Shown here in pieces: positions 1-8,475 of a stretch of DNA of 61,373 nt (the stretch's first letter is position 1; every line of letters begins with the position of its first letter). The notes beneath the pieces are model-generated. The model did not search any database. It saw only the letters and a program-made list of their open reading frames with translations, and was not told where the DNA came from. The position numbers were made by a program, and so were the translations under genes. This stretch comes from Vibrio sp. 10N.286.49.B1 (lineage in GTDB: Bacteria > Pseudomonadota > Gammaproteobacteria > Enterobacterales > Vibrionaceae), in the NCBI RefSeq assembly GCF_002873335.1, contig NZ_MCUW01000038.1, positions 1-61,373 on the forward strand, written 5' to 3'.

Positions 1-57
1 TCAGACAAAGTCTCAACGCTGCTAGGTTTCCAATCATTAATTATGTTTAGAGCTTGA
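1..57 (+). other. possible 3' end of a truncated upstream ORF
   Basis: Frame 1 is open from the window edge and reads 18 codons to a TGA at 55-57, followed by a hairpin terminator. This could be the last residues of a gene starting outside the window. The peptide is too short to identify and chance is a real alternative. Confidence 0.2.
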
Positions 58-68
58 GAAACATCCAT

Positions 69-104
69 AAAAAAATCCAAGTGCATTAAATACACTTGGA
101 TTTT
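69..104. terminator. bidirectional Rho-independent terminator
   Basis: Perfect 12-bp inverted repeat at 72-83 and 93-104 with a 9-nt loop. The minus-strand RNA would end in a run of at least seven U, and the plus-strand RNA in four U. It is stronger for the minus strand, although no clear minus-strand gene ends here; see the finding on the hairpin-rich region. Confidence 0.65.
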
Positions 105-333
105 GACAGCTCTGAAGGATCCTTCAACCGATCACTTTGGCTTTAACTGATCGGCATTACTGCTTATGCAGGTACTTTTTATAGATAGCATTACTATGAC
201 GGTACGATACGCAGGCCAATCAAAACCACGCCCTTGGGTCAATGGCGTGTTAGTGTAGTGATACCTTGATATACATTAGCATCACTAACCTCCTCCCTAA
301 TACTTTCCATTAAGAGCAAAAAACGCTACCATC
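105..333. other. hairpin-rich intergenic region, possible small RNA on minus strand
   Basis: No ORF of normal size is present. On the minus strand there are successive inverted repeats: one around 227-249, a CTGC/GCAG hairpin at about 160-171, CCGATCA/TGATCGG at about 128-154, and a GAAGGA/TCCTTC palindrome at about 115-126. All precede the terminator at 69-104. A 10-codon ORF (250-282) with a full AGGAGG ribosome-binding site opens the stretch. This may be a structured small RNA or leader. The family is not recognised. Confidence 0.3.
250..282 (-). CDS. 10-codon ORF with strong ribosome-binding site
   Basis: On the minus strand a perfect AGGAGG (289-294) lies 6 nt before an ATG at 282. The frame encodes only MLMYIKVSLH before TAA. 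The ribosome-binding site is far better than those of most genes here, so translation is plausible. The product could be a leader peptide, or this could be a decayed gene start. No homolog is recognised. Confidence 0.25.
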   Translation of the reverse strand: MLMYIKVSLH

Positions 334-361
334 TTTACTGTCAATTTTTGACACCTATTTT
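334..361 (+). promoter_or_regulatory. putative ribB promoter
   Basis: A TTTACT (-35-like, 334-339) and TATTTT (-10-like, 356-361) are separated by 16 nt. Transcription would start near 368, where the FMN aptamer begins. The placement fits a riboswitch-controlled transcript. The match to consensus is modest. Confidence 0.35.
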
Positions 362-365
362 ATTC

Positions 366-510
366 TCAGGGCGGGGCGCAATTCCCCACCGGCGGTAAGC
401 CAGATTTTTGGTTAGCCCGCGAGCGCTTATCTCACTCTTGTGATTTAAGGTCAGCAGATCTGGTGTGAATCCAGAGCCGACGGTCATAGTCCGGATGGGA
501 GAGGATAATT
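366..510 (+). promoter_or_regulatory. FMN riboswitch (RFN element)
   Basis: The conserved RFN blocks are visible in order: a GGGCGGGGC..AATTCCCC opening helix, ACCGGCGGTAA, a variable arm, GATCTGGTGTGAATCCAGAGCCGACGG-type core segments, and TAGTCCGGATGGGAGAGGATAAT closing the element. It lies 100 nt upstream of ribB. High FMN is expected to lower ribB expression; whether by termination or by occlusion of the ribosome site cannot be decided by eye. Confidence 0.95.
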
Positions 511-613
511 AGAGCACTTCCTTTTAACGAGGGAGCGTTCCGACATCTCTTGGATCACACGTGGTCCCCATTACTTATGCCCTGATTCTGGTATTTTATT
601 TCGGAGTCTTACC

Positions 614-1276
614 ATGAATCAGAACCAAACCTCACTACTTTCAGAATTCGGCACACCGATGGAACGCGTAGAGATTGCTCTCGCTGCACTTCGTGAAGGC
701 CGCGGTGTATTGCTACTCGATGATGAAGATCGCGAGAACGAAGGCGATATCATTTGCTCAGTAGATCACTTGACCAATCAACAAATGGCGTTAATGATAC
801 GAGAAGGCAGTGGCATTGTTTGCTTGTGCATCAACGATGAGCAAGCAGAGCAATTGGAACTTCCTCCAATGGTCGTGAACAATAATAGCGCCAATCAAAC
901 GGCTTTTACCGTCTCAATCGAAGCAAAAGTCGGCGTTACGACTGGCGTATCCGCCGCCGATCGAGTCACAACCATCAAAACGGCTTGCGCGCAACAAGCA
1001 AGACCAGAAGATCTTGCAAGACCCGGTCATGTCTTCCCACTACGAGCACGTCAGGGCGGTGTTTTAACTCGCCGTGGGCACACAGAAGGCACAATAGATC
1101 TGATGCACATGGCCGGCCTATCACCATTTGGCGTACTATGTGAAGTCACCAACCCTGATGGCACAATGGCAAAAGCCCCAGAAATTGTGGCATTCGGTAA
1201 ACACCACAATATGCCAGTGTTGACGATTGAAGATATGGTTCAATACCGTATCGCTCTCACCGAAAAATCCGCGTAA
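614..1276 (+). CDS. ribB: 3,4-dihydroxy-2-butanone 4-phosphate synthase
   Basis: RibB converts ribulose 5-phosphate into 3,4-dihydroxy-2-butanone 4-phosphate plus formate, supplying the four-carbon unit of riboflavin in the cytosol. The 220-residue protein has the single-domain length of the family. It shows the acidic metal/substrate motif [10 protein letters not shown] (residues about 36-45) and the RxGHTEG block near residue 153. The ATG at 614 follows CGGAG. It stands alone, not in a rib operon, and is controlled by the FMN riboswitch upstream. Vibrios often carry such an orphan, riboswitch-regulated ribB beside a constitutive rib operon; whether a second copy exists cannot be seen here. 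Confidence 0.96.
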   Translation: MNQNQTSLLSEFGTPMERVEIALAALREGRGVLLLDDEDRENEGDIICSVDHLTNQQMALMIREGSGIVCLCINDEQAEQLELPPMVVNNNSANQTAFTVSIEAKVGVTTGVSAADRVTTIKTACAQQARPEDLARPGHVFPLRARQGGVLTRRGHTEGTIDLMHMAGLSPFGVLCEVTNPDGTMAKAPEIVAFGKHHNMPVLTIEDMVQYRIALTEKSA

Positions 1277-1293
1277 TGCCGATTAATTGATTT

Positions 1294-1323
1294 GAAAAAA
1301 GGGAAGCCACCGCTTCCCTTTTA
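1294..1323 (+). terminator. Rho-independent terminator of ribB
   Basis: GGGAAGC (1301-1307) pairs with GCTTCCC (1312-1318) across a 4-nt loop, followed by TTTT. An A-run precedes the stem, so it may also act on the opposite strand for chiA readthrough. Confidence 0.8.
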
Positions 1324-1390
1324 TTCCTTGTGGCTAAGGCTCATCTCACATTTTAAATAGTCAGTATTGAGGCTTGCACACGGGTCTGTA

Positions 1391-3913
1391 TTACAAGCAG
1401 TTCCCTAAGTTTTTCCATACCCCCCACTCTCCCGTTGTCTGCGGATCTTCACCTTGTGTCCACCACTTGGCTTGGTAAGTATTACCTTGATATATCACTT
1501 GCTCACCTCCGGTATAAACCGAATCGGCTTGCCATGTGTTTTCGCACACCGCACCGCCAGTATCTGCGGCGACCGTTACGGTATGACTCATCACTGAATT
1601 AAGTGAGCCATCGCTGACCGTCACAATAAATTGATAATCCGTGCTCTCCGGCAAACTTGGCGCGTTAAAACTCAGTGTGTCTCCTTGCGTCTTCACACTC
1701 AGCCCTGCTGGTGATTGCCAAATATAAGTCAGAGCATCGTTATCGATATCCGTCGAGCTCGATGCATCCAACAAGACAATCTCATTAGCCACAGCGCTAG
1801 TTGGTCCTGCCACTCTCGCGACAGGCGCCGTATTCGTTGGCTTGGTATTGTTGGATGTGACGTTGACGACGACCGTATCGGAGTGAGTTGCCCCCTCGTT
1901 ATCGGTCACAGTAAGAACAAATTCATATGTGCTGTTCTCTGTCACTTCTCCAATACTCACTTGTAGAGTAACCGTGTTCGCATCCGTTAAAACTAATGGC
2001 GCCCCAGCACTCTGAGTCCAAGCATAACTCACTATATTGCCATCGTTATCGCTTGATGCTGAGCCACTAAGCAAGAGAACCATTGGGCCTTCAACGTATT
2101 GATCAGCACCTGCATTCGCTTTAGGAGGACGGTTACTCGGCGTACCACCAGCAAGGCCTTCATGCATTGCATTTAAAATATCGCCATTATCGGCATCAAT
2201 TTCCCATGAAAATAACCCTGCAAGACCTAAGCTGCGAGCGTACGCGCCTTTTGCTTTCACTGAGCGGTTATCATCAAAAGTAATTAATGTCCCCGTTGCT
2301 TGGTTCCACACGTAGGCTGCTTCTGCTAAGGCATCGTAACCATATTCATAGCCGTTAATCCCGGTATGATCATCGCCAAGCATGAAAGACTTAATGCCTT
2401 TATAATCGATAACGCCGTCTTCCCATACACCTTGTGTCGTGGAGCCTTTCAGTTTTCCACTCGCGGTACCCGTCATTGGATCGGTAGGGTCGGTTAATGT
2501 ATTAGGCATAACACCTTCCCAGCCTCGCCCATACATTGCCGCGCCTAAAACCAGTTTGTTAGCAGGAACCCCTTTTGCAAGCAACAGCTCTATGCCATTA
2601 TCAGCGGTATAGGCCGGGCCTTTGTACGGCACGCCTTCGGCATCAACGCCACTGCCATCACACTGACCTACCCTCATGAAACTGCCGCAATATAACCCAG
2701 CCTGATGCCCAGGAACATTGTTCCAGCCGCCGTAAAAGTCATACGTCATCGCAAAGATATAATCCATGAAAGGAACGGCCTGAGCGTAATCAACATCTTG
2801 AATTTTATCAAAACCCACACCAACCGCTGATGTCAATTCATAGGTTCGGCCTGTTTCTGCTGATAGCTGATCAAGCATGGCTCTCAGTTCCTGCATCAAT
2901 GCCGCGTATGCTGCGCCATCCTTACTTGGATCACCAAGATCCGGTGCTGCACCGTCACCACCCGGATACTCCCAGTCGATATCGACACCATCATAAAACT
3001 TCCAAGTGGTGAGGAATTGTTTAACTGAAGCAACAAACACATCTCGGTTCGCTTTGTCCGTAAAGCTATAAAATGGATCAGACAGAGTCCAACCACCGAT
3101 GGAAGGCAAAATTTTTAGATCCGGATTTCGCTGTTTAAGCGCCATCAACATCGCGTAATTGCCTTTAATGGGCGAACTGTATTCATGTCCTGCTTGAGAA
3201 AAACTTTTTTGATAAGCGGCCCAAGGATCATGAATCACGACCTCATAATCGGCCATGCCTTGGCAGGCGGTTTGCAGGGCATTAAAGCTGTTACCACCAA
3301 CTGATTTTACCGACTCATTCGGCCCACAAATTGGAATGAAGCCGTAGATAATATGCGTTAGGTTATCAACAGGAATATTATCAACCGTGAAATCTCGACC
3401 ATAAATACCCCATTCAACAAAATAGGTCCCGACCACGGTATTGGGATCGGTATCAAAGGACTTATTATTAGGATCCACGTTCATCATTAAAGGAGGCAGG
3501 TGAGACCCATCCGTATCGGCGACAACCAACTCCATCGAGCTACTTTTAGCACAGCCACTGGCATCACAAGCTTCTACCTGAACTTGATACCGCCCGCCTT
3601 TTGCATAAGTGAAGATCGCGGCGGTTTGACTCCCGGTGATGGGCCCCGTCGCCACCTTGCTCCCATCAAAATAGACGTGATATGTGTCTCCTGGTGTTCC
3701 GCTCCATTGATTAAACTTGATAGTAATATCCGCGGCATCTTGATATTGAACCATCTGGCTATACCCAGCGGTGGTTTCCATCGCCAGTTGTACTTTCGAA
3801 AACTGCAAATTATTGGAGCCATAGACGTCAATAGCTGGTGTAGCTGGTGCTGCCCAAGAGGCATTACTCATCGCGAGCGTTAGGAGCGAAGCACCCAATA
3901 CAATTCTGTTCAT
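1391..3913 (-). CDS. chiA: secreted chitinase A (GH18, PKD repeats, chitin-binding domain)
   Basis: This is an 840-residue extracellular chitinase that cleaves beta-1,4-linked GlcNAc in chitin. Order of parts: Sec signal peptide (residues 1 to about 21, cleavage after SWA), an Fn3-like ChiA N-terminal domain (about 25-135), a GH18 catalytic barrel (about 160-605) with the DGVDIDWE motif, two PKD-type domains (about 615-705 and 715-795), and a C-terminal CBM5/12 chitin-binding module with aromatic residues around QAKWWTQG. The catalytic glutamate falls at residue 315, the same number as in V. harveyi chitinase A. I chose the ATG at 3913 because it begins the signal peptide; the longer ORF adds 19 unlikely residues. 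It is monocistronic. Confidence 0.93.
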   Translation of the reverse strand: MNRIVLGASLLTLAMSNASWAAPATPAIDVYGSNNLQFSKVQLAMETTAGYSQMVQYQDAADITIKFNQWSGTPGDTYHVYFDGSKVATGPITGSQTAAIFTYAKGGRYQVQVEACDASGCAKSSSMELVVADTDGSHLPPLMMNVDPNNKSFDTDPNTVVGTYFVEWGIYGRDFTVDNIPVDNLTHIIYGFIPICGPNESVKSVGGNSFNALQTACQGMADYEVVIHDPWAAYQKSFSQAGHEYSSPIKGNYAMLMALKQRNPDLKILPSIGGWTLSDPFYSFTDKANRDVFVASVKQFLTTWKFYDGVDIDWEYPGGDGAAPDLGDPSKDGAAYAALMQELRAMLDQLSAETGRTYELTSAVGVGFDKIQDVDYAQAVPFMDYIFAMTYDFYGGWNNVPGHQAGLYCGSFMRVGQCDGSGVDAEGVPYKGPAYTADNGIELLLAKGVPANKLVLGAAMYGRGWEGVMPNTLTDPTDPMTGTASGKLKGSTTQGVWEDGVIDYKGIKSFMLGDDHTGINGYEYGYDALAEAAYVWNQATGTLITFDDNRSVKAKGAYARSLGLAGLFSWEIDADNGDILNAMHEGLAGGTPSNRPPKANAGADQYVEGPMVLLLSGSASSDNDGNIVSYAWTQSAGAPLVLTDANTVTLQVSIGEVTENSTYEFVLTVTDNEGATHSDTVVVNVTSNNTKPTNTAPVARVAGPTSAVANEIVLLDASSSTDIDNDALTYIWQSPAGLSVKTQGDTLSFNAPSLPESTDYQFIVTVSDGSLNSVMSHTVTVAADTGGAVCENTWQADSVYTGGEQVIYQGNTYQAKWWTQGEDPQTTGEWGVWKNLGNCL

Positions 3914-4249
3914 TGGTATATTCTCTATTCCCTGAAAAATTAAATCCTGCCAAAAAATTCTTATTGGCATCGAGAACAGTATTAGAACTTGATAATAATT
4001 AACGATTAAAAATTAAACAGCTCTTCGAGTGATCGCTCATAAAAAGGAATCTTGAAGCACATGTTTTCACAAACCGTTTAATCTTCTGCACAAATAATTT
4101 GTAACGTAATGATGGGGAAAATAACCAAAAAACAGAACAAACGCCCACACCACCCATAATCCATGTCAATTTAACGCTTCATCATTCAGAGTTTGTTTTT
4201 AACGCTGGAAAAAATTGGGCGCTTGTATAACAATATGTTTTCTCATTAG
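3914..4249. other. chiA / thiD divergent intergenic region
   Basis: This region of about 340 bp must hold the chiA promoter (minus strand) and the promoter of the thi operon (plus strand). It is AT-rich with no ORF. I found no operator with a convincing consensus match. A TTGTATAACAATATG stretch near 4223-4238 is a plausible core promoter just before the TPP riboswitch. Confidence 0.5.
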
Positions 4250-4328
4250 TCGGGGAGCATTACTGCTGAGATCACCATAGGTGAGACCCGTTGAACCTGA
4301 TTCAGTTAACACTGACGTAGGGAACTGA
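4250..4328 (+). promoter_or_regulatory. TPP riboswitch (THI element)
   Basis: The THI-box signatures are present: CGGGGAGC at the 5' end, GCTGAGATCACC, a short variable arm, GACCCGTTGAACCTGAT, and CTGACGTAGGGAACTGA at the 3' end. It lies 74 nt before thiD. Downstream, GTGCTCC (about 4354) can pair with GGAGCAC at the thiD ribosome-binding site, an arrangement that fits control of translation start. Thiamine pyrophosphate should repress the operon. Confidence 0.95.
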
Positions 4329-4401
4329 TCGACATAGCTTACCGGTAGCCTATTGTGCTCCAGGCTATGCGCTCGCTCCTACGTCGGCGAGGAGCACTCT
4401 C

Positions 4402-5220
4402 ATGGCAAGCCTTTCAACTTCTACCCCTATTGTTCTCACTATTGCTGGATCTGACTCTGGTGGTGGCGCAGGTATTCAAGCCGATATCAAAGCTATTTCC
4501 GCCACGGGCAGTTACGCCTGCTCTGTTATTACTGCACTCACCGCACAAAACACACAAGGTGTCTCGGGAATACTTGGTATTGAGCCTGACTTTATTGAGG
4601 CGCAATTAGATGCCGTTTTCTCAGACCTCAACGTGGTCGCCGTCAAAATAGGTATGTTAGCGGATACTGCCATTATTCGATCTGTTGCTAAGAAGCTTAA
4701 ACAGTATCAACCTCAGTACGTTGTGCTCGACCCCGTGATGGTTGCAACCAGTGGGGACCTCCTACTAGCCACTTCTGCCATCGACGCACTAAAAACCGAG
4801 CTATTACCACTCGCCACTGTCATCACACCCAATTTACCGGAAGGTGCTGCGTTACTTGATTGTGCTATTCCGCAATCTGAAGAAGAAATGGATCAGATGA
4901 TTGATGGACTCAGAACACTCCAAACCCCAGCAATTTTGTTGAAGGGTGGCCACTTAGAATCAGAATCCACCAGCACAGATTTGTTGATCACAGCTAACGA
5001 CGTCACCCGCCTTGAGACCACGCGAATTCACACCAACAACACGCATGGCACTGGGTGTACATTAAGCTCGGCCATCGCATCATTTCTTGCGCAAGGTGAA
5101 ACGCTTCACGACGCCGTCCAGTCAGGGAAGCATTACATCACACAGGCTATTTCTCACGCTGATACCCTTTCAATTGGCAAAGGACACGGCCCAGTTAACC
5201 ACTTTTATATGCTGAAGTAA
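4402..5220 (+). CDS. thiD: bifunctional hydroxymethylpyrimidine / phosphomethylpyrimidine kinase
   Basis: ThiD phosphorylates HMP to HMP-P and then HMP-PP, the pyrimidine half of thiamine. The 272-residue protein is a ribokinase-fold enzyme. It has the N-terminal GSDSGGGAGIQAD substrate loop (about 17-29), a central DPVMVATSG block, and a C-terminal NTHGTGCTLSSAIA anion-hole motif. The ATG at 4402 follows GAGGAG. It leads a TPP-regulated operon and its stop codon overlaps the thiZ start (TAATG). With the HMP-type transporter and TenA downstream, it serves salvage of pyrimidine precursors. Confidence 0.95.
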   Translation: MASLSTSTPIVLTIAGSDSGGGAGIQADIKAISATGSYACSVITALTAQNTQGVSGILGIEPDFIEAQLDAVFSDLNVVAVKIGMLADTAIIRSVAKKLKQYQPQYVVLDPVMVATSGDLLLATSAIDALKTELLPLATVITPNLPEGAALLDCAIPQSEEEMDQMIDGLRTLQTPAILLKGGHLESESTSTDLLITANDVTRLETTRIHTNNTHGTGCTLSSAIASFLAQGETLHDAVQSGKHYITQAISHADTLSIGKGHGPVNHFYMLK

Positions 5221-5972
5221 TGATAGATATTACGCTGTGCAATGCATCCCTGACCTATCTAGGGGATGAGCAACCGATATTTTCCAACCTAAACATGACC
5301 TTGGGATCAGGAAGCTGCACCGCTGTCCTTGGGCCTAGCGGGTGCGGAAAGAGTACCTTGCTGCGTTACGTGGCTGGATTACTCAATGACCAAGTCACAT
5401 TTACCGGGCAACTGACATCATCATCTGAGGCTGGTATTCACAATCAAATTGCGTACATGGCACAACAAGATTTATTGATGCCTTGGTTGAGTGTCATCGA
5501 CAATGTGTGTTTGGCATCAAGGTTACGGGGGGTCAACGTCACCCCAGACATTACCGAACGCGCCTTGTTTTTATTGGCTAGTGTCGGGTTAAAAGACAAG
5601 GCTTATGACAAAACCACCGCCTTATCAGGCGGACAAAAACAGAGAGTCGCACTAGCTAGAACACTTATGCAAAATAAGCCCATCGTGTTAATGGATGAGC
5701 CTTTCTCTGCGCTGGATGCGGTCACACGCTACAAGCTACAAAATTTAGCGTCCTCACTCCTAGCGGACAAAACCGTACTGCTGATTACCCATGATCCACA
5801 AGAGGCGCTTCGTCTCGGCCATCAGATTTTGGTCATGAATGGCAAGCCCGCTACGCTATTTCCTATTACGGCCCCGACAACAGCAGTACCTAGAGAGATT
5901 GATGCGCAGTTTGCCGCTCTTCAACAACAGATTTTAAAGCGCTTGGAGGGAGCAGATGACACTTCTGACTAA
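5220..5972 (+). CDS. thiZ: ABC transporter ATPase, HMP/thiamine-precursor uptake
   Basis: This is the ATP-hydrolysing subunit of the ThiXYZ importer, acting on the cytoplasmic face of the inner membrane. In 250 residues it has Walker [10 protein letters not shown] (about 39-47), a Q-loop at MAQQD, the signature LSGGQKQR (about 137-144), Walker B VLMDEP, and the H-loop LLITHD. It overlaps thiD by one base and thiX by 17 bases, which points to translational coupling. NitT/TauT-type ATPases look similar; the TPP riboswitch and the thiD/tenA context decide the assignment. The exact substrate is inferred. Confidence 0.88.
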   Translation: MIDITLCNASLTYLGDEQPIFSNLNMTLGSGSCTAVLGPSGCGKSTLLRYVAGLLNDQVTFTGQLTSSSEAGIHNQIAYMAQQDLLMPWLSVIDNVCLASRLRGVNVTPDITERALFLLASVGLKDKAYDKTTALSGGQKQRVALARTLMQNKPIVLMDEPFSALDAVTRYKLQNLASSLLADKTVLLITHDPQEALRLGHQILVMNGKPATLFPITAPTTAVPREIDAQFAALQQQILKRLEGADDTSD

Positions 5973-6786
5973 ATTAGCCCAGCCTTCGAAAGAAAGACAT
6001 CACTCGCCACATTCTGCGCATCACTCCAATAATGAAAGCGTGCGCATAAACGCCGTCACTCGAATGTTGATCAGTGCGATTGTGATTATAGGGTTATGGA
6101 AAATCATCGTAGTCGCATTCAATATGCCTAGTTTTATTTTACCCTCACCAGAAAGTGTCGCGAGTAAACTCGTCAGTCGTCACGAGGTGTTACTTAAACA
6201 TACTTGGGTAACCGCGCAAGAGATCTTACTTGGCCTGTTGTTAGGGCTAAGCATGGGGTTATTTTTTGCCTTACAGATGCTGTTATTTCAACCTTTAAAA
6301 CGCTGGCTGTTACCTATTCTCATTGCTAGCCAAGCGATTCCCGTTTTTGCCCTCGCCCCCATTTTAATGCTTTGGCTTGGCTATGGTATCGCTTCTAAAG
6401 TGGTCATGGCGGCGTTGATTATCTTCTTCCCAGTAACAACCTGTTGTTACGACGGACTTCGCAATACCCCCACTGGCTACCTCGACCTTGCTCAAACGAT
6501 GGGTGCCAGTCGTTGGCAACAACTTTGGCATGTTCGCTTACCTGCGTCACTGCCTGTGCTCGCTTCTGGTATTCGAGTCGCTGTCGTGATTGCTCCCATT
6601 GGTGCCGTTGCCGGTGAGTGGGTAGGCTCAAGTGAGGGCCTAGGTTATCTCATGCTACAAACTAACGCGCGCATGCTCATCGATGAGATGTTTGCGGCAC
6701 TATTTATTCTCGCCAGCCTTTCAGTGTCTTTGTACTTCATCACCGACAGGCTGCTAAAACACATCATCCCTTGGGAAAGTAAATAA
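5956..6786 (+). CDS. thiX: ABC transporter permease, HMP/thiamine-precursor uptake
   Basis: This is the membrane subunit of ThiXYZ. The 276-residue protein has a polar, histidine-rich N-terminus (residues 1-35), one membrane segment at about 38-58, and a BPD-type permease core with the coupling-helix EAA-like segment around MGASRWQQLWHVRLP (about 178-192), which docks on ThiZ. It belongs to the NitT/TauT/SsuC-like permease family. The start lies inside the thiZ reading frame with GGAGGGAG just upstream. The histidine-rich tail is not known to me as a family feature. Confidence 0.87.
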   Translation: MTLLTKLAQPSKERHHSPHSAHHSNNESVRINAVTRMLISAIVIIGLWKIIVVAFNMPSFILPSPESVASKLVSRHEVLLKHTWVTAQEILLGLLLGLSMGLFFALQMLLFQPLKRWLLPILIASQAIPVFALAPILMLWLGYGIASKVVMAALIIFFPVTTCCYDGLRNTPTGYLDLAQTMGASRWQQLWHVRLPASLPVLASGIRVAVVIAPIGAVAGEWVGSSEGLGYLMLQTNARMLIDEMFAALFILASLSVSLYFITDRLLKHIIPWESK

Positions 6787-6805
6787 TAATCAAAAAGGAA
6801 AAGTC

Positions 6806-7753
6806 ATGACCCCTATCTTCAAAAAAGGCATTGCCGCTTTGATAGCGCTCGCTGCCACCTTACCTGCGCAAGCAGCAGACAAAGAATTAACGCTAATGCT
6901 CGATTGGTTTGTTAATCCAAACCATGGCCCTATCGTTATTGCAAAAGAGAAAGGCTACTTTCAAGAGCAAGGGCTTAAGATTAATATCCAAGAACCTGCG
7001 GACCCTAGTACCCCTGCGAAGCTTGTCGCCGCAGGTAAGGTAGACATGGCCGTTTCTTATCAAACGAGTCTTACCATTGATGTCGCAGCGGGTCTGCCAT
7101 TAATTCGCAGCGCAACGCTAATTGCCACACCGTTGAACACCATGATGGTTATCGACAACGGCAAGATCAATAACCTAGCTGACTTAAAAGGCAAAAAGAT
7201 TGGTATTGCCATTGCAGGAAACGAGGAAGCCACCATCGGCACTATGCTGAAATCAGAGGGTGTCGCGTTTGAAGATGTGAAGATCATCAATGTTGGCTGG
7301 GCATTGTCATCATCTCTCGCGTCTGGACAAGTAGATGCAATATGGGGCGGACTACGCAATTTTGAAACCAATCAGCTTGAACTTGAAGGGTTTAAGCCAA
7401 AAGCGTTCTTCCCAGAAGAGCATGGCGTGCCAACCTACGAGGAACTTGTATTTGTCGCCAATGCGAACCGCTACGACAAAGAGGCCATCAAGAAGTTTAA
7501 TCGCGCAATAGAGAAAGCCACAACGTATATTGTTAATCATCCTCATGATTCTTGGAATGAATTCGTTGCCTACGCACCCGATACACTAAACAACGAGCTC
7601 AATAAGCGTGCATGGCGCGATACCCTGACGCGTTTTGCATTGCGCCCGTCAGCCGTCGATATCAACAAATACGACGCGTTCACTGATTTTATGTACCAGC
7701 ATAAAATCATCCCAACTCAGCCAAAAGCGGCCACGTTTGTACCGACGCTGTAA
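6806..7753 (+). CDS. thiY: periplasmic HMP-type substrate-binding protein (NMT1/THI5-like)
   Basis: This is the periplasmic ligand-binding subunit for ThiXZ. The 315-residue protein begins with a clear signal peptide (positive start, hydrophobic core, cleavage after AQA near residue 23). It then has the NMT1/THI5 fold with LMLDWFVNPNHGPI (about 30-43), typical of pyrimidine-binding members. Proteins of this family bind HMP or formyl-aminopyrimidine; which one is used here cannot be read from sequence. An AAAAGGAAAAG ribosome-binding site precedes the ATG. The next gene, tenA, makes degradation products of thiamine a plausible source. Confidence 0.88.
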   Translation: MTPIFKKGIAALIALAATLPAQAADKELTLMLDWFVNPNHGPIVIAKEKGYFQEQGLKINIQEPADPSTPAKLVAAGKVDMAVSYQTSLTIDVAAGLPLIRSATLIATPLNTMMVIDNGKINNLADLKGKKIGIAIAGNEEATIGTMLKSEGVAFEDVKIINVGWALSSSLASGQVDAIWGGLRNFETNQLELEGFKPKAFFPEEHGVPTYEELVFVANANRYDKEAIKKFNRAIEKATTYIVNHPHDSWNEFVAYAPDTLNNELNKRAWRDTLTRFALRPSAVDINKYDAFTDFMYQHKIIPTQPKAATFVPTL

Positions 7754-7778
7754 TAGCCATAATTTCTGTAGGAATACC

Positions 7779-8441
7779 ATGAATCACAATGACCTTATTC
7801 AAGCATGCCAAGACGAATGGCACGCTTACACACAGCACAGCTTTGTTGAGCAACTCGCAACTGGGGAGCTACACCCAGACGCTTATTTGCATTATTTAAA
7901 GCAAGACTTCTTGTTCTTAAAACAATATGCGCGGGCTTATGCACTGGCTATTTATAAAGCAAAAACACTGGATCAAATGAGAGAAGCCGTTCCCAGTGTG
8001 CTAGCGCTGCTCAATAGCGAAATCGCTCACCATGTAAGCTATTGCAGCCAATGGGGCTTAACCGAATCGGATATGGAAGCGGAGCAAGAGGATTTTGGCA
8101 CCGTTGCTTATACGCGCTACGTGTTGGACGCTGGCATGACAGGTGAACTGGTCGACCTATACGCTGCGCTCGCGCCTTGCTCGATTGGCTACGCCGTAAT
8201 TGGTGAAGAGAGATTAAAGCACGCAAGCACATCACTCGAAGGCAACCCGTATCGAAGCTGGATCGAAATGTACGCGAGTGAAGAGTTCCAGTCTGGCGTT
8301 CAGACGTCCATTCAACGTTTGGATGCACTCCTTGAAGACATTGATGTGAACAGCCAGCGAGCGCAGGAATTAATACACGTATTTAAAACAGCGACTCGAA
8401 TGGAAATTGCCTTTTGGCAGCAAGGTTTAGACGCCGCTTAA
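7779..8441 (+). CDS. tenA: aminopyrimidine aminohydrolase / thiaminase II
   Basis: TenA hydrolyses aminopyrimidine thiamine-breakdown products to HMP, which ThiD then phosphorylates; it can also cleave thiamine itself. The 220-residue all-helical protein has the family length. It carries the catalytic cysteine in AALAPCSIGYAVIGE (about 133-147) and a glutamate in the following EE segment. I chose the ATG at 7779, preceded by AGGAAT; a longer ORF begins inside thiY and lacks family similarity there. It is the last gene of the TPP-controlled operon and is followed by a terminator. Confidence 0.93.
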   Translation: MNHNDLIQACQDEWHAYTQHSFVEQLATGELHPDAYLHYLKQDFLFLKQYARAYALAIYKAKTLDQMREAVPSVLALLNSEIAHHVSYCSQWGLTESDMEAEQEDFGTVAYTRYVLDAGMTGELVDLYAALAPCSIGYAVIGEERLKHASTSLEGNPYRSWIEMYASEEFQSGVQTSIQRLDALLEDIDVNSQRAQELIHVFKTATRMEIAFWQQGLDAA

Positions 8442-8450
8442 TCAATATAA

Positions 8451-8475
8451 TTGGCCTCTAACGAGGCCAATCTTT
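8451..8475 (+). terminator. terminator of the thi salvage operon
   Basis: TTGGCCTC (8451-8458) and GAGGCCAA (8463-8470) form a perfect 8-bp stem with a 4-nt loop, followed by TCTTTAT. Confidence 0.75.

Noticed and set aside
3914..4249. CRP site upstream of chiA (GTGATCGCTCAT near 4029)
   Set aside because: The spacing between half-sites is 4 rather than 6 bp, so it does not fit the CRP consensus.
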